DNA of 40,056 nucleotides from CAYNYM01 sp049366815 (GTDB lineage: Bacteria; Desulfobacterota; DSM-4660; Desulfatiglandales; HGW-15). The DNA lies in NCBI GenBank assembly GCA_049366815.1, contig JBMNCO010000083.1:1-40056 (forward strand), written 5' to 3'. The notes under the pieces were generated by a model. That model was not told the origin of the DNA. It saw only the letters and a program-made list of their open reading frames with translations, and did not search any database. Numbering within the stretch: position 1 is the first letter of the stretch; each line of letters begins with the position of its first letter. The position numbers were made by a program, and so were the translations under genes. Below are positions 25,172 to 32,607 of the stretch, piece by piece.

Positions 25172-28069
25172 ATGTGGAATAAAAAGAATTTGTTGATGGC
25201 GTGTCTCATGTTCATGTCCTTTCTCCTCTCCTCATCAGCGGTGGCGGCGACCCTGGGCACGGAAACCGGTAACATCACGATAAGTGCCAATGCGCCCGTG
25301 GCGGCCCTGGAGGTTTTCGGCAGGAACAAAACCAATGGGATAGCCGCGGTCCTGGCCTCCGCAAAGGGAGGAAAGACCCTCTATTTTCCCCATTTTGCGG
25401 CGAATAAGGAGTGGTGGACCGGGATTGCGGTGGCCAACCTTTCAGCCGCCAACGCCACGGTCCTGACGATCAAGGCCTATGATACCGCGGGAAAGGTGCT
25501 GTTTCAGAAAAGCGGGCTCAGGATCGAGGCCGGGGGGCAGACCCCTTTCATGACCATCCAGGAGATTTTCGGGGCCAATGCCGAGGGGACCGGTTGGATC
25601 ATGCTGACCTCATCGACCACGGAGGTGACCGCCGTAGAAATGTTTGGGTCATCCCAGGGGATCACCGCCCTGACCCCGGCCCTGACCCCTGGCTGGAACC
25701 TTTACTTTCCCCACTTCGCCTCCACCCATGAGTGGTGGACCGGGATTGCGGTGGCCAACGCCTCGGGATTGTCGAATGTCGTCGAATTCAAGGCCTGGGA
25801 CGAGTCCGGTACACAGATCGGCAAGACCATAAGGGTGACCATTCCCCCATACGCCCAGATGCCCCCTAAACTGGTCAGCGACCTTTTTGAAGGGACCGTC
25901 TCCGGAACCGGCTGGATCAGTATGGAATCATCGCAGCGGGCGGTGGGCCTCGAGATCTTCGGTCAGAAGGGAGGGGTGAACGGGATTGCCGGGTTCACCG
26001 TCTCCGGGGAGCTTGCCAGAGAACTCTACATCCCCCATTTTGCCTCCGACGCACAATGGTGGACCGGCGTGGCCTTTGCCAACCCGGGAAACCAGGCGGC
26101 AAAGGTGACCCTGTCCGCATATAACACCAGCGGGCAGCAGATCGGCACGTCCCAGCAGGTGTCCGTCAAGGCCCAGGCCCAAATGCAGCCACAGACCGTG
26201 GCCCAGCTCTTTGCCGGCACCGTGAGCGGTACGGGCTGGATCAAAGTGACCTCCGACCGGGACATTGCGGGCCTGGAACTGTTCGGCCGCAAATCCGACA
26301 ACAGCCTGGCAGGCCTGGCATTGAGCGGCGAAAAGGCCACGACCCTGCATTTCCCCTATTTCGTCAACAATTCTCAATGGTGGAGCGGGATCGGGGTGGC
26401 CAATCCCCAAACGGCCACGGCCGCGATTTCACTCGTGGCCCGGGACAAAGACGGAAAACAGATGGGGCAATCGGTGAACTGGAATGTGCCGGGTCTGGCC
26501 CAGGGCTCACCACAGACCGTCCAGTCCCTCTTCGGCCTGACCGGCGGAACCGGTTCCATCTCCAGCAATCATGAGGCCTTGAGGGCAATGGTCGCGATGG
26601 CGGCGGCCCAGCAAGAGGCCTATGCCGATCTGCTGGCCATCTTTTCCAATGACTTTACCGTGCCCCTCTTTGATCCCACGGTTGCAGCCGACGCCGCTGA
26701 TTACGATCTGCTCCAGGCCGCCATTGCCAAAGTGGTCGCCGCCGGTGACGCCTACCAGCAGGCCATCAATTACTTTGATCAGCAAAACGCCCTCACCCCC
26801 ACCTCCGTCGCCGGTTTTTCATTTGTCCGTCCATGCGGCATCCTGAGCAGCGTCAAGGACTTCTTCTGGGGCTGGGCCAAGGGCAACGGTGAGAGATCCA
26901 AAGACCGCATTTTGCAGATCCACTCCCAGATGGATCCCCAGACCCGGCAGGAGATGTTTAACGTGGCCCATGACAAGTTCGGCGATACGGTGGGCACCAA
27001 CCAGGCTGAATTCATCCAGAAGCTCCAAAACGGAGAATTGAACAATCAGGCCGCTCAGCTCCATTCCAATTTCACCAGCAGCCCCGAGACCCTGGACTAT
27101 GCCCTGTACGCCAAAGACAACAAGATGGATACAACCAGTGTGGCGCATCAGGAAGGGGCCGACGGCGTGACCAAGGGGGTTGATGTGGTCGTCGATGCCA
27201 ACACGACCATCCTGAACGCCAAATTCCCCGGTTTTTCCGACGGCTTTGACAAGGGAAAGGACGCCGTTGAAAATATCAACAAGCTGGCTGATGATCCCCT
27301 GGGCTATGCCGCCGACAAGGTCAAGGGAGAACTGGAGGGCAAGGCCAGTCAGTGGCTCCAGGACAAGACCGGCATCTCCAAGGACCTTGCCGACGTGTCG
27401 GCTCAACAGGCCAGCCAACAGGTTCAGAACCTCGTCAAGCATGCCCTGGTCAAGGACAAGACCGGGGATGAAAAGGATCAGGCCATCAAGGACCTGAACA
27501 TGGGCTATGTCGCTCCTGCTTACAGCGAAGAAGATGACAAGTCCAAAGTCGAAGGCACGGTTATCGTTCCCAACACCGACCCGGAGGGCGATCCCCTGAC
27601 CGAAGATGAACTCATTTTCTTAACAATTTTGGCCATCCTGGATGAGATGGAGGATGAACAAAAAATCCCTGTCAACCCCGGCGGGTATAATGTCCAGGTG
27701 GTTGGAGAACAGAACGTCAATCAGGTCCCAAATGTCAAGGTGCCCGAAGACGGCGGCGTGGTCATTGCCGTGGGGGACAATCCCCCGGCCGTGACCAACT
27801 ACGCACTCTCGGCCTCGGCCTCTCCCGCCGACCCGCCCCCCGGAGTCGGGGTTACGGCGACGGCGGTCGTCCTGCCGGCCCAGGCCGGACTCCAGATCTC
27901 CTTTTCCATCTCCGGCACAGACGGCTACGGCAACGCGGGAACCTTGCTGACCAACAGCCAGGGGACGGCCTCCTTTTGGATTCCCGGTGGGGGCGAAGGG
28001 GTGGTGGATACGGTCAGATTCACCCTGATGGAGACCGGGCAGACCGTCACCTTCAGCTATGTCTTTTAA
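25172..28069 (+). CDS. Large exported WWTG-repeat protein with a unique C-terminal half
   Basis: 965 aa. The signal peptide ends near SSAVAA (residue 26). Residues 40-470 are four tandem copies of a module of about 107 residues with WW at 81, 188, 296 and 403. Consensus pieces are LYFPHFAS, WWTGIAVAN, an AYD..G strand, a TGWI strand and a LELFGRK strand. Residues 480-780 are mostly helical and unlike anything I recognise (SVKDFFWGWAKGNGERSKDR; FDKGKDAVENINKLADDPLG). Residues about 860-965 form an invasin-type Ig-like strand domain. It ends in an aromatic residue after a strand (TFSYVF). The location is probably the cell surface or outside; function unknown. It is divergent from gspE and a candidate T2SS substrate (inference). 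Confidence 0.75.
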   Translation: MWNKKNLLMACLMFMSFLLSSSAVAATLGTETGNITISANAPVAALEVFGRNKTNGIAAVLASAKGGKTLYFPHFAANKEWWTGIAVANLSAANATVLTIKAYDTAGKVLFQKSGLRIEAGGQTPFMTIQEIFGANAEGTGWIMLTSSTTEVTAVEMFGSSQGITALTPALTPGWNLYFPHFASTHEWWTGIAVANASGLSNVVEFKAWDESGTQIGKTIRVTIPPYAQMPPKLVSDLFEGTVSGTGWISMESSQRAVGLEIFGQKGGVNGIAGFTVSGELARELYIPHFASDAQWWTGVAFANPGNQAAKVTLSAYNTSGQQIGTSQQVSVKAQAQMQPQTVAQLFAGTVSGTGWIKVTSDRDIAGLELFGRKSDNSLAGLALSGEKATTLHFPYFVNNSQWWSGIGVANPQTATAAISLVARDKDGKQMGQSVNWNVPGLAQGSPQTVQSLFGLTGGTGSISSNHEALRAMVAMAAAQQEAYADLLAIFSNDFTVPLFDPTVAADAADYDLLQAAIAKVVAAGDAYQQAINYFDQQNALTPTSVAGFSFVRPCGILSSVKDFFWGWAKGNGERSKDRILQIHSQMDPQTRQEMFNVAHDKFGDTVGTNQAEFIQKLQNGELNNQAAQLHSNFTSSPETLDYALYAKDNKMDTTSVAHQEGADGVTKGVDVVVDANTTILNAKFPGFSDGFDKGKDAVENINKLADDPLGYAADKVKGELEGKASQWLQDKTGISKDLADVSAQQASQQVQNLVKHALVKDKTGDEKDQAIKDLNMGYVAPAYSEEDDKSKVEGTVIVPNTDPEGDPLTEDELIFLTILAILDEMEDEQKIPVNPGGYNVQVVGEQNVNQVPNVKVPEDGGVVIAVGDNPPAVTNYALSASASPADPPPGVGVTATAVVLPAQAGLQISFSISGTDGYGNAGTLLTNSQGTASFWIPGGGEGVVDTVRFTLMETGQTVTFSYVF

Positions 28070-28146
28070 GATCCTCACGGCCGACAGGGCAGGGGTCCCG
28101 CACCGGACCTTGCGACTTGAAGCCATGCTCAAATAATGCTTGACAG

Positions 28147-28178
28147 ATGGGGGAGACAAACACTCCCCCATTTTGTTG
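28147..28178 (+). terminator. Rho-independent terminator after the 25172-28069 gene
   Basis: Stem ATGGGGGAG / CTCCCCCAT with loop ACAAACA, followed by TTTTGTT. It lies about 80 bp past the stop codon. Confidence 0.85.
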
Positions 28179-28250
28179 TCCGGTGGCCGGGTAAAGCGAT
28201 CGGGGCAGGCCGACCGGGCCGGGTCTGGATCCTTTCTTTGGAACGGTCTT

Positions 28251-28256
28251 TATAAT
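28251..28256 (+). promoter_or_regulatory. Possible -10 box for the 28322 subtilase gene
   Basis: A TATAAT hexamer lies about 66 bp before the start and after the upstream terminator, so the subtilase may have its own promoter. No good -35 is visible at the expected spacing. Confidence 0.3.
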
Positions 28257-28321
28257 AAGGACAAGAACCACGCCTTTCCTGCACCCGGCAGCGGTGATGT
28301 CAAGGATTCGCTGGGGGATTC

Positions 28322-31117
28322 ATGATGCCGGTTTTTAGATCCGGAAATTACGGACCATGGTCTTTCCGGCTGCTCCTCGTCGCCCATCTCCTTCTTCTCG
28401 GAACGCTTGGGCCTTTTGAGGCGGCGCCTTCACACGCAGAGGAGGTCACCCTCTCACCGTCGGTCGTCAGGGTCTCTGCCTATGAAGGGCATGACCCCTT
28501 GAATACATGGGGCCTCACGCTGACCAACCGGACGAACGGGGTGCTGGACCTCATGCTGGCGGCCGAGGAGCCCTGGATCTCCTGTGTACCGGACAAGATC
28601 CGCCTCGACGAATCGGATCGTATCGCCCTGGTCTTCTCCACGGCGGATATGCCGGCCGGATTCTTCGCCGGGATGATCCGTATCCTGTCCGGTGAAGGCC
28701 TTCCTGTGGCGGAGCTGCCGGTCTCCCTCAATATCATCCCCCGCCCATGGACCTCCGGTTCCGCAGCCCTTGCCGGGGCCGACCGCCTGCACGCCCATGG
28801 CATCTTCGGGCAGGGGACCTCCGTCGCCATTGTCGATATCGGATTTCAACACCTGGATACGGTGCTGAAAGACGCGCGCTCGCCCTACCATATTTCCCCT
28901 CATGATTTTACCGGCAGGGGTCTGCAGGCCGACAGCTATCATGGAACGGCCGCGGCTGAAGTGGTGCACGGACTGGCGCCCGAAGCCACGCTCTACCTCC
29001 TGAAGATCATGGACGAGGAGACCTTGGACCGGGCGGTGGATTTCTGCATCGCCCACCAGGTGGATATCATCGTCCACCCTGTCGGGTGGTTCCGTTCCGG
29101 CGATCAGGACCGCAGTGGTGTGGCCGCGATCGCCGAACGTGCCGTGGGATACGGCATACTGTGGGTCAATTCCGCCGGCAACCATGCCTTTCATCACTAC
29201 CAGGCGGAATTTTCGGACGACAACCGTAACGGTTACCATGAATTCAATGTCCAGGAGGGTGTCTTTGACGAGTCCAATGAATTTTACCTGTCCGCCGGGG
29301 AAGAGGTTTCCGTGTATCTGAACTGGAACGGCCGCCCGGGCGGTGAGGAGGATTACGATCTGTTCCTGATGCACAACGACAAGGTGGTTGCGTCATCGAC
29401 AAACCGTCAGGACGGTCCGTCGACTTCCTCTGAATCGATCCTCTCCTATTTTGCTGCGGCATCAGGCCCCTATGATGTGAAAATCATGCGGCGACGCGGG
29501 GATCAGGGACAAGTCCTGAATCTCTTCGTTGATTATCCCGATTCCGGCCTGACTTATTTTACCCCTGAAAACAGCCTCTTGTCGCCGGCCGAAACGGCAG
29601 GAGTGGTGGCGGTCGGGGCAATAAACCCCGGCGATTGGAAAACCGGCGGACCGCCGGCCCCATACAGCTCCCGCGGCCCCACCCCGGACGGCCGCATCAA
29701 ACCCGACATCATGGGCCCCGGGGCCGTCCCTGTCACTTTCGGCAATTTCTTGGGCACCTCGCCCGCCGCGGCGTATGCAGGCGGCCTGGCCGCCTTGCTC
29801 AAAACCCTACACCCCTCCTGGCGGGCAGCCGACCTGGAAACCTTTCTGGCCTGCTCATCCCTTGACCTCGGCGAAACGGGGAAAGACCCCCTTTATGGAT
29901 CGGGAAGGGTCAGTCTGACCGACCTTGTGCTGGGTGGAACCGAGTTGCTTTTTCCCCATGTTGCGGACGTGGGGGAGTGGTGGACCGGGGTGGTCCTGAC
30001 GAACACGACCGATCAGCCGGCCGACATCAACATTTTCGCGTACGACGATGACGGCCGGCTTTTGGCCTTCCGGTCTGAAACCCTCCGCGCCCGCGGTCTC
30101 CTGGCAGGGACCGCGGAACAGGTCAGTGGTGCTGCCATTCGGACCGGTTCTTTGAAAATAACCTCCACCAGGCCGTTGGCGGGAATAGCCATGTACGGCA
30201 ATGGTGATGACATCGGCACGGCCTGCGCCGTGGATCAGCCTGACAAAGGCCTTTACCTTCCCTGTGAGTCCGGGGGGGATGACTTGAAGTGGACAGGCCT
30301 GGCCTTGCTCAATCCCAATGAGGAATCGACGGCCGTGACCCTGGCACTCATCGGGGACGAGGGCGGGACCCTGGCCGAACGGGAGGTGATGGTGCCTGCG
30401 AATGGCAAGCTCCTGGGGAAACTGTCGGACCTCTTTTCCTCTCCAGTCGAGGGGGCGGCCGCGGTCACGGCTCAAAGCCGGTTGCCGGTCGCCGGCCTGG
30501 TCGTCACGGCGGAGGATGCCGTTTCGGTTTCAGCCCTCTCCGGGCCGCCTTCGGGGATGCCGCTCTATGGAATGCCTGCACCGGACGGGTTAAGTCACCA
30601 AATAGATGATATCCAATATGCCTCGATCCATTCGGTTTCGGAAACGGGGGAGGGAAAAATCCGGATCACCCGGCAGGACATCCCGAGCGCGCCCCGGGAA
30701 GAGGACGGCTTCTCCCTGGCCGCCTGGCAACAAGTGGATTTTTCGGCCGGCAAAACGGCCTTACTTCCCGGCCTGGCCGCCGGGCGGTCCCTGGTCATTC
30801 CCTATCTGGTCGGCCGGGAGGACTGGGACACGGTCTGCGCCTTTTATAATCCGCAGACCGGGCCGGTCGTTGCCGGGTATCGTTTTTATCCGGCGACCGG
30901 CCTCCATCCATCCAAAGTCGGAACAGTAACCATTCCCGGACAGGGCCTTTATTGTTTTTCCATGGCGGACATTTCTCCCGGCGGATTTGAAGACCCGATC
31001 CAGGGTTCACTGTTCCTGGATGCCACCGGTCCGGTGTACGGCGCCGCCTTTTTTGCCCTGGAGACCGGAGCCGGCGGCTGGGCGGCCGTACCGGCCCGGG
31101 TGATCGGTGAACCGTAA
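28322..31117 (+). CDS. Secreted subtilase (S8) with C-terminal WWTG repeats
   Basis: 931 aa. A signal peptide comes first, then a BACON/HYDIN-like beta domain (41-140), then a subtilisin-type domain. The catalytic triad can be read: Asp172 in AIVDIGF (DTG replaced by DIG), His207 in YHGTAAAEV, Ser480 in LGTSPAAAYAGG, with oxyanion Asn287 in NSAGN. The usual Pro of GTSMAAP is Ala here. A beta-sandwich of about 110 residues (about 300-405, including GGEEDYDLFLMHNDKVVASS) is inserted between Asn287 and the Ser block. Residues 540-931 hold three WWTG modules, the first clear (LLFPHVADVGEWWTGVVLTN), the others diverged. It is probably an extracellular protease. A GGGGGA ribosome site precedes the ATG. 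Confidence 0.85.
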   Translation: MMPVFRSGNYGPWSFRLLLVAHLLLLGTLGPFEAAPSHAEEVTLSPSVVRVSAYEGHDPLNTWGLTLTNRTNGVLDLMLAAEEPWISCVPDKIRLDESDRIALVFSTADMPAGFFAGMIRILSGEGLPVAELPVSLNIIPRPWTSGSAALAGADRLHAHGIFGQGTSVAIVDIGFQHLDTVLKDARSPYHISPHDFTGRGLQADSYHGTAAAEVVHGLAPEATLYLLKIMDEETLDRAVDFCIAHQVDIIVHPVGWFRSGDQDRSGVAAIAERAVGYGILWVNSAGNHAFHHYQAEFSDDNRNGYHEFNVQEGVFDESNEFYLSAGEEVSVYLNWNGRPGGEEDYDLFLMHNDKVVASSTNRQDGPSTSSESILSYFAAASGPYDVKIMRRRGDQGQVLNLFVDYPDSGLTYFTPENSLLSPAETAGVVAVGAINPGDWKTGGPPAPYSSRGPTPDGRIKPDIMGPGAVPVTFGNFLGTSPAAAYAGGLAALLKTLHPSWRAADLETFLACSSLDLGETGKDPLYGSGRVSLTDLVLGGTELLFPHVADVGEWWTGVVLTNTTDQPADINIFAYDDDGRLLAFRSETLRARGLLAGTAEQVSGAAIRTGSLKITSTRPLAGIAMYGNGDDIGTACAVDQPDKGLYLPCESGGDDLKWTGLALLNPNEESTAVTLALIGDEGGTLAEREVMVPANGKLLGKLSDLFSSPVEGAAAVTAQSRLPVAGLVVTAEDAVSVSALSGPPSGMPLYGMPAPDGLSHQIDDIQYASIHSVSETGEGKIRITRQDIPSAPREEDGFSLAAWQQVDFSAGKTALLPGLAAGRSLVIPYLVGREDWDTVCAFYNPQTGPVVAGYRFYPATGLHPSKVGTVTIPGQGLYCFSMADISPGGFEDPIQGSLFLDATGPVYGAAFFALETGAGGWAAVPARVIGEP

Positions 31118-31138
31118 TGCGGCTGTTCTTTCATTTTC

Positions 31139-31216
31139 ATATGAATGTTGCCCTTTCCAATAAAGGGGTGGAAATCATGATTTCCTTTCGAATTTTTCAA
31201 AGGGCTAAAGTGTTAC
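31139..31216. repeat. Repeat A, copy 3 (short form)
   Basis: It joins the two ends of repeat A directly, without the centre. One end reads GCCCTTTCCAATAA, the other TTTCCTTTCGAATTTTTCAA followed by AAGTGTTAC. It has the same orientation as copy 2 and lies just after the 28322-31117 subtilase. Confidence 0.65.
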
Positions 31217-31312
31217 TCATTTTCATCCTGTCTAAACCGGTTTTTTTACAACGTTGGGCTGTAATGGATAAACCAGGTATGCGTTTAGCTGTTTGAAAGA
31301 GCCCAGCAATTT

Positions 31313-31524
31313 GGGCCATGGGAGTCTCTTTTCAAAAACAAAGGGTCATGGAAAAGACTAATACGTCAGGGGCAGCCTAGGCGGACGGCGGACCTATGTC
31401 AGTCGCTATTAAGCCTTGATTTTCATGGGTTTCCCCGGGCGGTGCTCCGTCCGCCTGAAGCCCGGTTTCTATGCGGACATCCGGGCACCGATTTTTCGTT
31501 TTTGAAAAGAGATTCCCATGGCCC
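31313..31524. mobile_element. MITE-like element with 30-bp terminal inverted repeats
   Basis: The left end 31313-31342 (GGGCCATGGGAGTCTCTTTT...) is the inverted complement of the right end 31494-31524 with about two mismatches. A second inverted pair inside (AGGCGGACGG near 31379; CCGTCCGCCT near 31448) would extend the fold. It is 212 bp with no open frame, so it is non-autonomous. I see no obvious target-site duplication. Confidence 0.6.
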
Positions 31525-31737
31525 CCTCCGTGATGGTGTAATTTTCAAGAGCCTGAAGTGTTACTAAACCGGCAAGCAGGAGGCGGGATTTTTTCGGACT
31601 TCGCCCGGGGCGGGATACTTCGAGCCTGAATCAGGACGGATGAGGGGGCAAAATCCGGGCGTGATCGGAGCGCCAAAAACATCGGAGGGAGCGCAGCAAA
31701 GAGGACATCCCGGATTCTGTCACACTGGAATACTGTG

Positions 31738-31767
31738 AAAAAAAAGACAGGGCCTCATGACCCTGCC
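31738..31767 (-). terminator. Rho-independent terminator of the PEP-CTERM gene
   Basis: On the minus strand: stem GGCAGGG / CCCTGTC around TCATGAGG, then eight T residues. It lies 26 bp past the stop at 31793. Confidence 0.88.
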
Positions 31768-31792
31768 TTTTGATGTCTGAAAACCGGGGGGA

Positions 31793-32224
31793 TTATGACC
31801 GTTTGAATTTTCTCCTCAACGCTGCAATCCCCACCAGTCCACAACCAACCAGCAGCATGGTGGCGGGCTCCGGAGTGGGGTGAGAAACTTGTTGGTCATA
31901 CGAAAAATCGTCTACATACGAACTGGTGCTGATGGTGGTCGTATCCCCAAAACCTCCATAGGAAGAGGGACTTCCCAGCCCCGGCCCTCCACCGGAGGAT
32001 GAGCCTCCTCCACCCCCTGCACCCAGGGTAATCTTTGGTTTCGTCTTCGTAACAACAATTATGTCGTCGTTTTCGTCTAATGCGTAACCGTGACCGGATT
32101 CGACAGCGGTGGTTGTAGCAAATCGGTCCACATCCCCGATCTCGAATATTGGTTTGGCTCCAACTCTCTGGGTCAACCCTAAGCTCAAAAATACCAGCAA
32201 TAGAAACATTAAAGACTTCTTCAT
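31793..32224 (-). CDS. PEP-CTERM sorted exported protein
   Basis: 143 aa. The signal peptide is KKSLMFLLLVFLSLGLTQRV. The mature part is short, with a Gly/Ser-rich run (GAGGGGGSSSGGGPGLGSP) and Thr/Ser-rich sequence. It ends with the exosortase sorting signal: TPEPATMLLVGCGLVGIAAL, then a basic RRKFKRS tail. An exosortase (not in this window) would cleave at PEP and anchor or release the protein, often into extracellular polysaccharide. AGGAGG lies 7 nt before ATG 32224 but only one base before the ATG at 32230, which decides for 32224. Confidence 0.88.
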   Translation of the reverse strand: MKKSLMFLLLVFLSLGLTQRVGAKPIFEIGDVDRFATTTAVESGHGYALDENDDIIVVTKTKPKITLGAGGGGGSSSGGGPGLGSPSSYGGFGDTTTISTSSYVDDFSYDQQVSHPTPEPATMLLVGCGLVGIAALRRKFKRS

Positions 32225-32607
32225 CCTCATCCCTCCTCTTTTTCTGCAACCGGGCAACGCTAGTCAGCGATCAAGATGTTACAACCGGTGAATGTGAATT
32301 GTCTTATTATAGAAGCAAGAAGGAGGCCAAAACAGATAAAAAAATAAACGATGCAATTTCAGCATCTTATAAAAAAGGAATAAGCTGAAAGGCCGAAAGT
32401 TGCAAAAAAATACGCATCAAAGTGAAAAAAAGTTACATTTATTGATATAAAATTACGCCCTCTGAACAGCCATCACGCTTAACAGGACCCTCCCATGCCC
32501 ACTCGTCACGAACCTCCGCCTGTCCGACCATTTCATAGGAGACGCCATGCCCGTCATAAGGCCTTTTTCTTCAAAAAAATGGGCTTTTGTCCCTCCTCGG
32601 TACGTTT
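32225..32607. promoter_or_regulatory. AT-rich region upstream of the PEP-CTERM gene
   Basis: No gene is seen. On the minus strand a TATAAT lies at 32306-32311, about 80 bp before the PEP-CTERM start, with a weak -35 (TGTTTT, 17-bp spacer). The segment 32320-32460 is strikingly AT-rich compared with the rest of the window. It also holds the 3' end region of the neighbouring ligase gene's transcript, with no clear terminator. Confidence 0.4.

Larger units (their letters stand above)
31118..31792. repeat. Gene-free region packed with repeat elements
   Basis: It contains repeat A copy 3 (31139-31216), a MITE-like element with inverted ends (31313-31524) and a fragment of a repeat A end (31540-31564, ATTTTCAAGAGCCTGAAGTG). 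The last part (31566-31735) has no feature I recognise. No convincing coding sequence is present on either strand. Confidence 0.65.
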
